A stretch of DNA of 64,000 nt from Pseudomonas frederiksbergensis (GCF_001874645.1 NZ_CP017886.1:1054001-1118000); one strand, 5' to 3'. Counted from the stretch's first letter, positions 1-9,102 are shown. Made by a program: numbers and translations. Notes: a model not told the origin generated them from the sequence alone.

Positions 1-1
1 G

Positions 2-403
2 CTGTTCTGGCTGGCCGGCAATGTGCTGATTGACCGTGGTAATGCGCACAAGGCTCGGCAGTCGATGCTCACCACGACCAACACCTTGCAGCACAAGGAC
101 ACATCGATCTGGGTGTTCCCGGAAGGCACGCGCAACCTGGGTGAAGAGTTGCTGCCATTCAAGAAAGGCGCGTTCCAGATGGCAATCGCTGCCGGGGTGC
201 CGATCGTGCCGGTGTGCGTCAGCAGCTACATCAACCATATGCGCCTGAACCGCTGGCGCAGTGGCAAGATCCTGATCCGCTCGCTGCCGGCGATTCCTAC
301 CGCCGGCTTGAGCCTGGACGACATGCCGATGCTGATCGCCCAATGCCGCGAACAGATGCGCGAGTGCATCGAGTCAATGGACCGACAGCTACAAGCTGCC
401 TGA
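2..403 (+). CDS. plsC: 1-acyl-sn-glycerol-3-phosphate acyltransferase, 3' part
   Basis: The gene is open at the left edge, so the start and the upstream HX4D catalytic motif lie outside the window. The visible part carries the acyltransferase motif FPEGTRN (the E of EGTRN is encoded near 122) and the later PIVPV segment, both typical of the PlsC/LPLAT family that acylates lysophosphatidic acid at the inner membrane to make phosphatidic acid. The coding frame ends at 401-403 and a strong hairpin terminator follows at once. The family call is firm; which PlsC paralogue it is cannot be told from a fragment. Confidence 0.9.
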   Translation: MFWLAGNVLIDRGNAHKARQSMLTTTNTLQHKDTSIWVFPEGTRNLGEELLPFKKGAFQMAIAAGVPIVPVCVSSYINHMRLNRWRSGKILIRSLPAIPTAGLSLDDMPMLIAQCREQMRECIESMDRQLQAA

Positions 404-405
404 AT

Positions 406-433
406 GAAGCCCGCCCCGTGCGGGCTTCTTTTT
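406..433 (+). terminator. Rho-independent terminator of plsC
   Basis: A 9-bp perfect stem (406-414 with 420-428) with a 5-nt loop is followed by five T residues, starting 3 nt after the plsC stop codon. Confidence 0.9.
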
Positions 434-542
434 GCCGGCGAACTTCGCCGACTTTGCTGACTCTCAAGCCTCAGAGCAGGATAAGCTGAACGCTGCCTGT
501 CACTGCCATTTACCATTTGCCAAGAAGAAGTGAATCAGAATT

Positions 543-1514
543 ATGGGTAGAGTCGTTGCGGCTGCGGTCTACAGTGCCGGTAAGAAAGTCACCAATATCA
601 CTCTCGACGAGGGCGCCGCCTGGGCTGCAAAACAAGGCCACTTTGTATGGATCGGTCTAGAAGAGCCGAACGCTCAGGAGCTGGCCAATCTGCAACGCCA
701 GTTCGGCCTGCACGAACTGGCGATTGAAGACGCCCTGGATAAACACAGCCGACCGAAGCTGGAAACCTTTGGCGATGCGCTGTTTATCGTCACGTACTCG
801 CCGGTGCGCCATGAAGGCAAACTGGAGTTCATCGAAACCCACATCTTTGCCGGCAAGGGTTACATCATCACCTGCCGCAACGGTCACTCGGCGTCCTACG
901 CCCATGTGCGTCAACGCTGCGAGGCACGTCCGCTGCTGCTTGAGCACGGCGAAGATTTCGTCCTGTACGCCCTGCTCGATTTCGTCATCGAAAACTATCA
1001 GCCAGTGGGCGAAGCGATCCATAACGAGATCGATGAGCTGGAGCGCAACGTGCTGTGTAGCACACTCAACGAAAAGGACATTCAGAACCTGCACGGCTTG
1101 CGTCGCGACGTTCTGCGTCTACGTCGTTATGCAGCGCCGATGGTGGAAATCAGCGAAGAGCTGCAGAAGCTGAGCTTCCCGTTTATCGACAAGAACATGC
1201 GCCCGTACTTTCGTGATGTGCAGATTCATGTCACGCGGCAGATGGAGGACCTTACGACGTTACGCGACATCGCCAGCCAGACCATCGAGATCGGCGTGTT
1301 GCTGGAAGCGGCCCGACAAAGCGTGGTGCAACGCAAGTTTGCGGCCTGGGCGGCAATTCTGGCGTTCCCGACGGCAGTGGCCGGGATCTACGGGATGAAC
1401 TTCCAGAACATGCCGGAGCTAAGCTGGCACTACGGCTATTTTTCGGTGCTGGGGTTTATTACCGTGGGATGTTTCGGGTTGTGGGCGAGCTTCAAGCGGT
1501 CGGGGTGGCTATAG
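543..1514 (+). CDS. CorA-family magnesium/cobalt transporter
   Basis: A 323-residue protein with a long soluble N-terminal domain and two C-terminal membrane helices. The signature YGMNF lies at about residues 283-287, just after the first helix, as in all CorA channels, where GMN forms the selectivity loop. CorA proteins are inner-membrane pentamers that let Mg2+ (also Co2+, Ni2+) in down the membrane potential. The acidic loop usual between the helices is here FQNMPELSW. Start is ATG at 543. The family is certain; Mg versus Zn specificity (CorA versus ZntB) is not decided by sequence. Confidence 0.92.
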   Translation: MGRVVAAAVYSAGKKVTNITLDEGAAWAAKQGHFVWIGLEEPNAQELANLQRQFGLHELAIEDALDKHSRPKLETFGDALFIVTYSPVRHEGKLEFIETHIFAGKGYIITCRNGHSASYAHVRQRCEARPLLLEHGEDFVLYALLDFVIENYQPVGEAIHNEIDELERNVLCSTLNEKDIQNLHGLRRDVLRLRRYAAPMVEISEELQKLSFPFIDKNMRPYFRDVQIHVTRQMEDLTTLRDIASQTIEIGVLLEAARQSVVQRKFAAWAAILAFPTAVAGIYGMNFQNMPELSWHYGYFSVLGFITVGCFGLWASFKRSGWL

Positions 1515-1522
1515 AGCCTTAC

Positions 1523-1623
1523 CCCGTAGGAGCTGGCGAAGCCTGCGATCTTTTGATCGTTTCACACGTCGACGACGCACAGTTTCCGCTGAAAAGATCG
1601 CAGGCTTCGCCAGCTCCTACGGG
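1523..1623. repeat. REP-pair (REPIN-like) element 1
   Basis: Two perfect 32-bp inverted arms (1523-1554 and 1592-1623) flank a 37-bp spacer. Each arm carries the core GTAGGAGCTGGCGAAGCCTG followed by a GCGATCTTTT end. It fills the gap between the convergent corA-like and amidotransferase genes. Close relatives occur four more times in this window. Extragenic palindromes of this form are mobilised by RAYT transposases in Pseudomonas; no RAYT gene is present here. Confidence 0.9.
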
Positions 1624-1626
1624 CAT

Positions 1627-2355
1627 CTATACAGATTTCGCCTTTGGCTTATGAGCCACAAACCGCATCATCCATTCCGCGACAGTGGCGCCGTGGTGCT
1701 CATGCGCCAGGCTGGCCACGCCTTTCTGGTAAACCTGCTCGCCAAGGTGCTGCTGGCGAATTTCCAGCAACGCCCGCGAGTAATCGTGAATGAACTCCGG
1801 GTGCCCCTGGAAGCACAGCACCTGGTCATTGATGTGGTACGCGGCGTAGGGGCAGAAATCGCTGGATGCGATCACCGTGGCGTTTTCCGGTAGCGCAGTG
1901 ACCTGATCCTGGTGACTGATCAACAAGGTCAGCTCTTCCCTCACCGGGCTCATCCACGGCGCTTTGGCGGCAAGTTTGTAGTTGTGGGTGCCGACACCCC
2001 AGCCCTGGGTCGCGCGCTCGCTTTTACCGCCCAGCAGCAGCGCCAGCAATTGATGGCCAAAGCACACGCCCAGCAGCTTGTCGCCGCGCTCATAGCGCGA
2101 CAACAGGTAAGTCTTGAGGGTTTGAATCCACGGGTCGGTGCCGAACGAGTCAGCCTTGCTGCCGGTCACCAGATAGGCATCGAAGCTCAGCTCATCGCTT
2201 GGATATTCGCCCTGCATGACGTTGTAGACGGTGAATTCGGCAGCGATGGGTTGCTGCGAAAACAGACGCTGGAACATCTGCCCGTAACCCTGATATTGAT
2301 CGACCAGTTCTGGGCGCAGGATGTCGGTTTCCAGAATGCAGATGCGTAACGACAT
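1627..2355 (-). CDS. Class I glutamine amidotransferase
   Basis: A 242-residue stand-alone class I amidotransferase. The nucleophile elbow GVCFGHQ places the catalytic Cys at residue 98, and QGHPEF gives the His185/Glu187 pair, so the full triad is present. Such free-standing proteins (GuaA-amidotransferase-like) deaminate glutamine or cleave gamma-glutamyl compounds; the acceptor is unknown. I chose ATG at 2355, where MSLRICILE begins the conserved fold; a longer open frame upstream has no family-like sequence and would run into the next gene. It lies 94 nt downstream of the dehydrogenase gene on the same strand, so co-transcription is possible. Confidence 0.85.
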   Translation of the reverse strand: MSLRICILETDILRPELVDQYQGYGQMFQRLFSQQPIAAEFTVYNVMQGEYPSDELSFDAYLVTGSKADSFGTDPWIQTLKTYLLSRYERGDKLLGVCFGHQLLALLLGGKSERATQGWGVGTHNYKLAAKAPWMSPVREELTLLISHQDQVTALPENATVIASSDFCPYAAYHINDQVLCFQGHPEFIHDYSRALLEIRQQHLGEQVYQKGVASLAHEHHGATVAEWMMRFVAHKPKAKSV

Positions 2356-2449
2356 AAAAAGTACCTGACACGATAGAGGCGATAGTGCACACCCAGAGCC
2401 TGCCTTGAAACGCGGGGTCAAGGCAAGCCCGGTGCGCGCCGCCAGTCCG

Positions 2450-4594
2450 TCAGAACAACGCGCCCTTCGCGGCTTTTTCCAGCAACAGAGCCGGCGGTGT
2501 GAAGCGCTCACCGTACTGCTCGGCCAGGTATTGGGCACGGGCGACAAAATCCTTCACGCCGTATTGGTTGATGAACTGCAACGCACCGCCCGTCCAGGCG
2601 GCGAAGCCAATGCCGAAGATCGAACCGATGTTGGCATCGGCCGTCGACTGCAGCACGCCCTCCTCCACGCAGCGCACGGTTTCGATGGCCTGCACGAATA
2701 GCAGACGATCGCGTACGTCCTGTGGCGATATCTGCCCGTCAGCCTTCTCGAAACGCGCTTTGAGCCCCGGCCACAACTGTTTCTGCCCACCGGCCGGGTA
2801 TTCGTAGAAACCACCGCCAGCGGCCTTGCCAGGACGCTTGTATTCATTGAGCAGCAGATCGATCACAGCAAACGCCGGATGCACTGTCAGCGGTTTGCCT
2901 TCGGCTTGCAGGTCCTTGGCAGTTTGCTGTCGGATATGGCTCATCAGACTCAGGGAAACTTCGTCGGAAATCGCCAGCGGACCTATTGGCATCCCGGCCT
3001 TGCGCGCCTCGGTTTCGATCATCGACGCCGTGATGCCCTCGCCGAGCATCGCAATACCTTCATTGGTAAAAGTGCCGAAGACTCGCGAGGTGAAGAAGCC
3101 ACGGCTGTCGTTGACCACAATCGGGGTTTTCCTGATTTGCAGGACGAAATCGAAACCTCGGGCCAGGGTTTCATCGCTGGTGTTGGCGCCTTTGATGATT
3201 TCTACCAGCGGCATTTTGTCGACCGGGCTGAAGAAGTGCAGGCCGATGAATTTCGACTGATCCGGCACCGCCGTCGCCAGACCACTGATTGGCAAGGTCG
3301 AGGTATTGGAAGCGATGACCGCGTCGGCACCGACGACTTTTTGTGCGGCCGAGGAGACCTTGGCTTTCAGCTCGCGGTCTTCGAACACGGCTTCGATGAT
3401 CAGGTCACAGCCCGCCAGGTCGGCATCCTGCTCACTGGTTTTGATCCGCGCCAGTGTGGCGTCACGCTGCTCTGCGCTTAACTGGCCACGGGCGACTTTC
3501 TTGTCCAGCAACACGGCCGAATGGGCCTTGCCCTTCTCGGCTGCCGCCAGAGTGATGTCCTTGAGCACGACGTCGATGCCCGCCACGGCGCTGACGTAGG
3601 CAATCCCGGCGCCCATCATGCCCGCGCCGAGCACTCCGACTTTTTTCGTCACGTAAGGCGCAAAATCCGCAGGTCGCGAACCACCGGCATTGATTTCGTT
3701 GAGCTGGAACCAGAAGGTGCCGATCATGTTTTTCGCCACCTGGCCGGTGGTCAGCTCGGTGAAATAACGGGTTTCGATCAGCTGCGCCGTGTCGAAATCA
3801 ACCTGGGCGCCCTCAACCGCGGCGCAGAGAATTTTCTCCGGTGCCGGCATGCAACCCTGGGTTTTGCTGCGCAGGATCGACGGTGTGATGGCCAGCATCT
3901 GCGCGACTTTCGGGTGCGACGGTGTACCACCGGGAATCTGATAACCGCTCACATCCCAAGGCTGTTTGACCGTCGGGTTGGCGACAATCCACGCGCGCGC
4001 CTTCGCCAGCAGCTCATCACGATCCACCGCCAGCTCATCGACCAAACCGGCTTGCAGGGCTTGTTGCGGCCGGACCTTCTTGCCTTCGAGCAGGTACGGC
4101 AGCGCCTTCTCAAGCCCCAGCATGCGCACCATGCGCACCACACCACCACCGCCCGGCAGCAGGCCCAGCGTGACTTCCGGCAAACCGATCTGCACCGACG
4201 AATTGTCCAGCGCAACGCGGTGATGGCAGGCCAGACAGATTTCCCAACCACCGCCCAGCGCCGCACCATTGATCGCCGCGACCACCGGTTTGCCGAGCGT
4301 TTCCAGCGTCCGAAGTTGGCCTTTGAGTATCAGCACCATCTCGTAGAAGGTTTTGGCCTGGGGCTTGCCGACGGTGATCAGCTCATTGAGATCGCCGCCG
4401 GCAAAGAAGGTTTTTTTCGCCGAGGTGATGATCACCCCGGCAATCGAATCCTTGTCGGCCACCAGCCGTGCAACGCAGTCAGCCATGGCCTCGCGGTACA
4501 CCGCGTTCATGGTGTTGGCACTTTGGTCCGGCATGTCGATAGTCAGGACGACGATCTGGTCCTGACCTTTTTCGTAACGAATGGCATCGGTCAT
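2450..4594 (-). CDS. Bifunctional enoyl-CoA hydratase / 3-hydroxyacyl-CoA dehydrogenase
   Basis: A 714-residue FadB/FadJ-type fusion. The N-terminal crotonase domain (about 1-190) has the oxyanion loop FFAGGDL and both catalytic Glu residues (118 in GGGWE, 140 in GLPE). The NAD-binding motif GVLGAGMMGAG starts near residue 320, followed by the C-terminal dehydrogenase domains. It catalyses hydration of trans-2-enoyl-CoA and oxidation of L-3-hydroxyacyl-CoA in beta-oxidation. The thiolase for the next step lies 41 nt upstream on the same strand, so the two make an operon and probably a complex. In gene order it resembles P. aeruginosa PA1737 (from memory). Substrate chain length is not known. 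Confidence 0.93.
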   Translation of the reverse strand: MTDAIRYEKGQDQIVVLTIDMPDQSANTMNAVYREAMADCVARLVADKDSIAGVIITSAKKTFFAGGDLNELITVGKPQAKTFYEMVLILKGQLRTLETLGKPVVAAINGAALGGGWEICLACHHRVALDNSSVQIGLPEVTLGLLPGGGGVVRMVRMLGLEKALPYLLEGKKVRPQQALQAGLVDELAVDRDELLAKARAWIVANPTVKQPWDVSGYQIPGGTPSHPKVAQMLAITPSILRSKTQGCMPAPEKILCAAVEGAQVDFDTAQLIETRYFTELTTGQVAKNMIGTFWFQLNEINAGGSRPADFAPYVTKKVGVLGAGMMGAGIAYVSAVAGIDVVLKDITLAAAEKGKAHSAVLLDKKVARGQLSAEQRDATLARIKTSEQDADLAGCDLIIEAVFEDRELKAKVSSAAQKVVGADAVIASNTSTLPISGLATAVPDQSKFIGLHFFSPVDKMPLVEIIKGANTSDETLARGFDFVLQIRKTPIVVNDSRGFFTSRVFGTFTNEGIAMLGEGITASMIETEARKAGMPIGPLAISDEVSLSLMSHIRQQTAKDLQAEGKPLTVHPAFAVIDLLLNEYKRPGKAAGGGFYEYPAGGQKQLWPGLKARFEKADGQISPQDVRDRLLFVQAIETVRCVEEGVLQSTADANIGSIFGIGFAAWTGGALQFINQYGVKDFVARAQYLAEQYGERFTPPALLLEKAAKGALF

Positions 4595-4635
4595 GGCAAT
4601 TTTCCTTGAAGTCGGGATTCCCTGAAGTCGGGGGC

Positions 4636-5841
4636 TCAGAGGCGTTCGATGAGGGTGGCGATGCCCATGCCGCCGCCGACACAGAGGGTCGCCAGGCCGT
4701 AGCGCAGTTGCCGCACTTCCAGTTCATCGAGCAAGGTGCCGAGAATCGCGCAACCGGTCGCGCCCAGCGGATGGCCCATGGCGATAGAGCCGCCGTTGAC
4801 GTTGACCTTGGCCGGATCGATGGCCATGTCCTTGATGAACTTGAGCACCACCGAGGCGAACGCTTCGTTGACCTCGAACAGATCGATGTCCTCGACCCGC
4901 AGCCCGGCCTTGGCCAAGGCCTTGCGAGTGGCCGGCGCCGGGCCGGTGAGCATGATGGTCGGATCGGTGCTGGTAACCGCCGTGGCGACGATCCGCGCCC
5001 GAGGCTGCAAGCCCAGCGCCCGGCCACAGGCTTCGGATCCGATCAGCATCAGCGCCGCGCCGTCGACGATCCCCGAACTGTTGCCTGGCGTGTGAACGTG
5101 GTTGATTCGCTCCACGTGGCTGTAGACCCGCAACGCGGTGGCGTCGAAGCCCATTTGCCCGATCATCTCGAAGCTCGGCTTGAGCGTGCCCAGACCTTCC
5201 AGCGTCGATTCGGCGCGAATGAACTCGTCATGATCCAACAGGACTATGCCGTTCTGATCCTGCACCGGCACCAGGGATTTCTTGAATGAGCCGTCTGCCC
5301 GCGCCCGCGCAGCCTTCTGCTGAGAGTGCAGCGCATACGCATCGACGTCCTGACGGCTGAAGCCCTCGATCGTGGCGATCAGGTCGGCACCCACGCCTTG
5401 CGGGGTGAAATGGCTGTGCAGGTTGGTCTGCGGATCCAGCGCCCAGGCGCCACCGTCGCTGCCCATCGGCACCCGCGACATGGACTCGACGCCGCCGACC
5501 ACTACCAGGTCCTCGAAACCGGAACGTACCTTCATCGCACCGAGGTTGACCGCCTCCAGCCCGGACGCGCAGAACCGGTTGATTTGTACGCCCGCGACGC
5601 TAACGTCCCAGTCGGCCACCAACGCTGCGGTTTTGGCGATATCGGCGCCCTGATCGCCTATCGGCGTGACGCAGCCGATCACGATGTCATCGACCTGACT
5701 GGTGTCGAGTTGCGTACGCTGTTGCAGAGCGCCAAGCAAGCCTGCCAGCAGGTTCACCGGTTTGACGCTGTGCAAGGCGCCGTCAGCCTTGCCACGGCCA
5801 CGGGGCGTGCGTAACGCATCGAAAATCAAAGCTTGGGTCAT
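4636..5841 (-). CDS. Acetyl-CoA C-acyltransferase (thiolase)
   Basis: A 401-residue thiolase, the usual length. The acyl-accepting Cys is at 91 in [12 protein letters not shown], the His at about 357 in MGHPLGATG, and the second Cys at about 387 in LCVGGGMG. It releases acetyl-CoA from 3-ketoacyl-CoA. It leads a leftward operon with the bifunctional hydratase/dehydrogenase, so it is most likely a degradative (FadA/AtoB-like) rather than biosynthetic enzyme, although both reactions are possible. Start ATG at 5841. Confidence 0.93.
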   Translation of the reverse strand: MTQALIFDALRTPRGRGKADGALHSVKPVNLLAGLLGALQQRTQLDTSQVDDIVIGCVTPIGDQGADIAKTAALVADWDVSVAGVQINRFCASGLEAVNLGAMKVRSGFEDLVVVGGVESMSRVPMGSDGGAWALDPQTNLHSHFTPQGVGADLIATIEGFSRQDVDAYALHSQQKAARARADGSFKKSLVPVQDQNGIVLLDHDEFIRAESTLEGLGTLKPSFEMIGQMGFDATALRVYSHVERINHVHTPGNSSGIVDGAALMLIGSEACGRALGLQPRARIVATAVTSTDPTIMLTGPAPATRKALAKAGLRVEDIDLFEVNEAFASVVLKFIKDMAIDPAKVNVNGGSIAMGHPLGATGCAILGTLLDELEVRQLRYGLATLCVGGGMGIATLIERL

Positions 5842-6242
5842 GACGTCCTCGTACCGCTGGGCAGGTGAATAGTTAGCGAGTTCTCACCTTAGGCTCAGCA
5901 GCGATGGATTCAATGACCGAAGCGCTCAACGGCCTTGACGGTCACGCTCAGACGAACGGTAGTGAGCTATCGGATTAACCGATTCAGGTCACCGAACTGT
6001 CTAGCAAAAGGCCGGCAAAGCAGCTGGCAGTATGCCTCATGCCTTTTTAGTAACCTTTTGCGCTTATTTGATACGAAATAGATCTAAACCACAGTCTGCG
6101 GGGCCCCTAAGGTAAACCGTACGAGGTTGTCGTCGGGTTTTGCCGAGGCACCTGTGAGAAAGGAACTACAGCGCTTTGCCGTCATGGAGAAATGCAGGCA
6201 AGCATTCGACGCTCAGGAAATAACAAAAAAAGGCAGACAGCC
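5842..6242. other. Long intergenic region with possible leader RNA
   Basis: About 400 nt separate the thiolase start from a 31-codon open frame. It must hold the thiolase promoter on the minus strand. ATCGG and CCGAT half-sites around a 5-nt centre lie at 5969-5983. AT-rich sequence at 6055-6090 could be a rightward promoter, followed by a GC-rich stretch (about 6095-6190) that may be a structured leader. I found no consensus promoter, tRNA or coding signal. Confidence 0.4.
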
Positions 6243-6338
6243 ATGTTCAAACATTCGAAAGTGCGTCAAGCCGGACTCATTTTATTCGCCACTACGCTAT
6301 TACTGATTTTGCCGAACCTTACCAAAGTGATCGGATAA
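6243..6338 (+). CDS. Putative 31-residue single-helix membrane peptide
   Basis: An ATG-started frame encodes MFKHSKVRQ, a basic head, then a hydrophobic stretch AGLILFATTLLLILPNL, then a short tail ending KVIG. A basic head followed by a helix of about 18 hydrophobic residues is what a small inner-membrane peptide looks like. A purine-rich run (AAAAAAAGGCAG) precedes the ATG, a weak ribosome site. It ends 109 nt before the TTG start chosen for the cytochrome gene. I do not recognise it with certainty; the pattern of leader plus small hydrophobic frame recalls leader-borne small proteins of other pseudomonads. Confidence 0.5.
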   Translation: MFKHSKVRQAGLILFATTLLLILPNLTKVIG

Positions 6339-6447
6339 TCAAGCGTGGTTGTTTACGACGCCTCACTCAAAAATTGACTCGCTCGCTATCCGGGTCTGCG
6401 AGCGTGTGCCAACCTTCACGGCATACCCTCGACAGGATGGCGATCAC

Positions 6448-7254
6448 TTGAAAGCTCTACTTTTACTTGGGGCCTTGCTGCTCAGCACGCCCTCGTATGC
6501 CGCGCAGTTGGTGCTCGACCTGGGCACCGGCAGCCGAATCTGGAAGACCGAGGAGTTGCTCAAGCATCCTCAGGTTCAGACTATTCAGATCACCGACGAT
6601 GTGTCCTATAAACGGGACATGAGTTATCGCGCTGTGCCGCTGGCGGCGTTGTTGACCGGCATAAAAGCTGACGACCACTTGCAAGCCGTGGCCCTGGACG
6701 GTTTCGCCGCCGAGTTGGCTGCCGCGCCGTTGCTCGACACGGTGGGTGCACAGGCGTGGCTGGCCATTGAAGACCCGGCCAACCCTTGGCCAGCGCTGGC
6801 GGAAGGTAAACCCGGCGCCGGACCGTTTTATCTGGTGTGGACCCACCCCCAGGCCGGTCATATCAGTCCTGAACAATGGCCTTTCCAAGTTGCCAGTATC
6901 AAACGCCTGGCAGCGGTCGGCGTACGCTTCCCTGCCCTGCTTCCAGACCCGGCGCTCGCAGCCAATGACCCGGTGAATCTGGGCTATGCACTGTTCCAGA
7001 AAAACTGCCTGGCGTGCCACCGTCTGAACGGCGCGGGCGATGCGCAGTTTGGTCCGGACTTGAACATTCCCTTCAACCCTACCGAGTACTTTGGCGCCGA
7101 ATTCCTCAAGCGCTATATCCGCGACCCGCAAAGCTTGCGCCAATGGCCACAGGCAAAAATGCCGGGGTTCTCGACGGCGGTATTGTCGGATGAGGAGCTG
7201 ACGTTGCTGGTGGGGTATTTGAAGCATATGGCGGGCCGAAAGCAGACTCCATGA
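6448..7254 (+). CDS. Periplasmic c-type cytochrome with N-terminal oxidoreductase-like domain
   Basis: A 268-residue exported protein. A signal peptide (residues 1-18, MKALLLLGALLLSTPSYA) justifies a TTG start at 6448, preceded by AGGA at 6434-6437; upstream in-frame codons give no export signal. Residues about 20-165 look like the molybdopterin-oxidoreductase (sulfite-oxidase-like) fold seen in cofactor-free relatives. The C-terminal cytochrome c domain has CLACH at 187-191 and the likely distal ligand Met238 in KMPGF. It probably carries one haem and moves electrons in the periplasm; its partner is unknown. It ends just before a REP element and faces the transglutaminase gene. Confidence 0.8.
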   Translation: MKALLLLGALLLSTPSYAAQLVLDLGTGSRIWKTEELLKHPQVQTIQITDDVSYKRDMSYRAVPLAALLTGIKADDHLQAVALDGFAAELAAAPLLDTVGAQAWLAIEDPANPWPALAEGKPGAGPFYLVWTHPQAGHISPEQWPFQVASIKRLAAVGVRFPALLPDPALAANDPVNLGYALFQKNCLACHRLNGAGDAQFGPDLNIPFNPTEYFGAEFLKRYIRDPQSLRQWPQAKMPGFSTAVLSDEELTLLVGYLKHMAGRKQTP

Positions 7255-7261
7255 ACCTTGC

Positions 7262-7324
7262 AAGATCGCAGCCTGCGGCAGCTCCTACACCGACCCCGTA
7301 GGAGCTGCCGCAGGCTGCGATCTT
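7262..7324. repeat. REP-pair (REPIN-like) element 2, compact hairpin
   Basis: Perfect 27-bp arms (7262-7288 and 7298-7324) with a 9-nt spacer. Core GTAGGAGCTGCCGCAGGCTG followed by CGATCTT. It sits between the convergent cytochrome and transglutaminase genes, 7 nt after one stop and 15 nt before the other, and could act as a terminator or RNA stabiliser for both transcripts. Confidence 0.9.
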
Positions 7325-7339
7325 TTCAACGTCCGCCAC

Positions 7340-8143
7340 TTACTGCTGTTGCACTGAAATCACCGGCGTTGGTGAGACAAACACTTTGGCGTGCATCTGC
7401 TCACTCCCACCGCCACGACGCATGCCGCGTACCGGGCAGGCATCGAGATAGTCGAGGCCCACCGCCAGTTTCAGATGACGCTCGGGCCTGGCCAGTTCAT
7501 TGGTGACATCGAAGCTGTACCACGCGTCGTCGAGCCAGGCTTCAGCCCAGGCGTGACTGGCCAGGTGTTCGCTGTTTCCGCTGTACAGATAACCCGACAC
7601 ATACCGCGCTGGAATCCCCAGGCTGCGCGTGCAGGCGAGAAACGCGTGGGCGTGATCCTGACAGACCCCGGCACGTCCGGCGAACGCTTGAGCGGCGCTG
7701 GTTTCGACTTCGGTGGAACCCGGCGTGTAGGTCATGTGCTGGTTGAGGCCATGCATCAAGTCGATCAACGCTGTGCGATCACGGCGTTGGCGACATGCCT
7801 TCTCGGCGAATGCACGTAGCGCTTCATCCGCCTCGGTCAGTCGAGTGAAACGCAAGAACGGCAGCGCCGACTGGCTCTCATGCTCAGCCTCACGCAACTC
7901 ATCGATGTCCACCTGGCCCCTGGCGCCGATGATGATCGCCTCATGGGGCTCGTCCATCGTCAGCACATGCAGGATGTTGCCAAACGGATCAAGTTGCGCA
8001 CGCACTGGCCGTGGCAGATCCAGCTGCCAGCTCAGCACATGCTGACGCTCGCTGTCGTGAGGCGTCAGTCGCAAATACTGGATGCTCGCCCGCACCTGAT
8101 CTTCGTAGTGATAGGTGGTCTCGTGGCTAATGGAAAGTCTCAT
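7340..8143 (-). CDS. Transglutaminase-like cysteine peptidase family protein
   Basis: A 267-residue bacterial transglutaminase-family protein. The N-terminal beta domain (about 1-85, opening MRLSISHETTYHYE) is the bacterial transglutaminase-N type; the catalytic core has Cys in AGVCQDHAHAF, His in SHAWAEAW and Asp in YSFDVTNE. Members act as peptidases or amidases rather than true crosslinkers. It is the last gene of a three-gene leftward operon with an alpha-E protein (4-nt overlap) and a circularly permuted ATP-grasp enzyme. Linkage of these three families is widespread and was proposed to make and cut an unknown peptide-like product; the substrate is unknown. Confidence 0.9.
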   Translation of the reverse strand: MRLSISHETTYHYEDQVRASIQYLRLTPHDSERQHVLSWQLDLPRPVRAQLDPFGNILHVLTMDEPHEAIIIGARGQVDIDELREAEHESQSALPFLRFTRLTEADEALRAFAEKACRQRRDRTALIDLMHGLNQHMTYTPGSTEVETSAAQAFAGRAGVCQDHAHAFLACTRSLGIPARYVSGYLYSGNSEHLASHAWAEAWLDDAWYSFDVTNELARPERHLKLAVGLDYLDACPVRGMRRGGGSEQMHAKVFVSPTPVISVQQQ

Positions 8144-9090
8144 GCAGCCTCCAGGTAGGAACTGTGTATGGCATTGCCCAACTGGCGCACCAGCGGGATG
8201 AACTCGGTCAGCCAGGCGTGCAGGCCTTCCTTGAGGATTTCATTGATGCCGGTGTAACGCAGCCGCGCGTCCATTTCCGCCGCCAGGCGTTGCGCAGGAC
8301 GGCCGTTGGCCCCCGGCAGGCTGGCGAGTATCTGGTCGATTTCTTCAGTGCAGGCACGCAGCGAACGCGGTACGTCAGCACGCAGTAGCAACAGCTCGGC
8401 GACGTGCCTCGCGCCGGGCGCGTCGCGGTAGATCTCGGTGTACGCCTCGAAGGACGACAAGGCCCGTAGCAACGCACTCCACTGGTAATACGCATGAGCC
8501 GTACCGTCGCTGACCGCCTCAGCCTGATCGCCGGCCATTTCGTAGCGCGCATCGAGCAAGCGCAGCGTGTTGTCGGCCCTTTCGATGAAGGTCCCCAGGC
8601 GAATGAAGCGGAAGGCATCGTTGCGCATGATGGTGCCGTAGGACGCGCCCCGGAACAGGTGGGAACGCTCTTTGATCCACTCGCAGAAACGGCTCATGCC
8701 ATAACGACTGAGGCCCTGTTCGGCGATACCGCGAATCTCCAGCCAGGTCGCGTTGATGTTTTCCCACATGTCGGCGGTGATTCGCCCACGTACTGCGTGA
8801 GCACTGGCCCGCGCGGCGCCGAGACAACTGTAGATACTGGCCGGGTTGGCCGCATCCAGAGCGAAAAAGTGTAGCAAACGCTCGGCGTGTAACTCGCCGT
8901 GGCGCTCCAGGTAATCGTCCAGCGTGCCGGTGATCAGCAAGGGCATCGCCAATTCGTGCAGACCATCACCGCGGCCATCCTGTGGCATCAATGACAGCGA
9001 ATAACTGATATCGAGCATCCGCGCGAGGTTTTCCGCCCGCTCCAGGTAACGCGACATCCAATACAAATCCGAGGCAGTTCTACTTAACAT
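8140..9090 (-). CDS. Alpha-E domain protein
   Basis: A 316-residue, mostly helical protein opening MLSRTASDLYWMSRYLERAEN, the hallmark of the bacterial alpha-E (DUF403) family. It has no signal peptide and no known catalytic motif. Alpha-E proteins are nearly always encoded beside a circularly permuted ATP-grasp protein and a transglutaminase, as here: 12 nt after the first and overlapping the second by 4 nt. The function is unknown; a scaffold or peptide-carrier role has been suggested for the family. Confidence 0.92.
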   Translation of the reverse strand: MLSRTASDLYWMSRYLERAENLARMLDISYSLSLMPQDGRGDGLHELAMPLLITGTLDDYLERHGELHAERLLHFFALDAANPASIYSCLGAARASAHAVRGRITADMWENINATWLEIRGIAEQGLSRYGMSRFCEWIKERSHLFRGASYGTIMRNDAFRFIRLGTFIERADNTLRLLDARYEMAGDQAEAVSDGTAHAYYQWSALLRALSSFEAYTEIYRDAPGARHVAELLLLRADVPRSLRACTEEIDQILASLPGANGRPAQRLAAEMDARLRYTGINEILKEGLHAWLTEFIPLVRQLGNAIHSSYLEAA

Positions 9091-9102
9091 GGCAGGCTTC
9101 CT

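Noticed and set aside
6064..6085. A possible Anr/Dnr box near TTGAT at about 6068
   Set aside because: Only one half-site matches; the second half (AATAG against ATCAA) does not.
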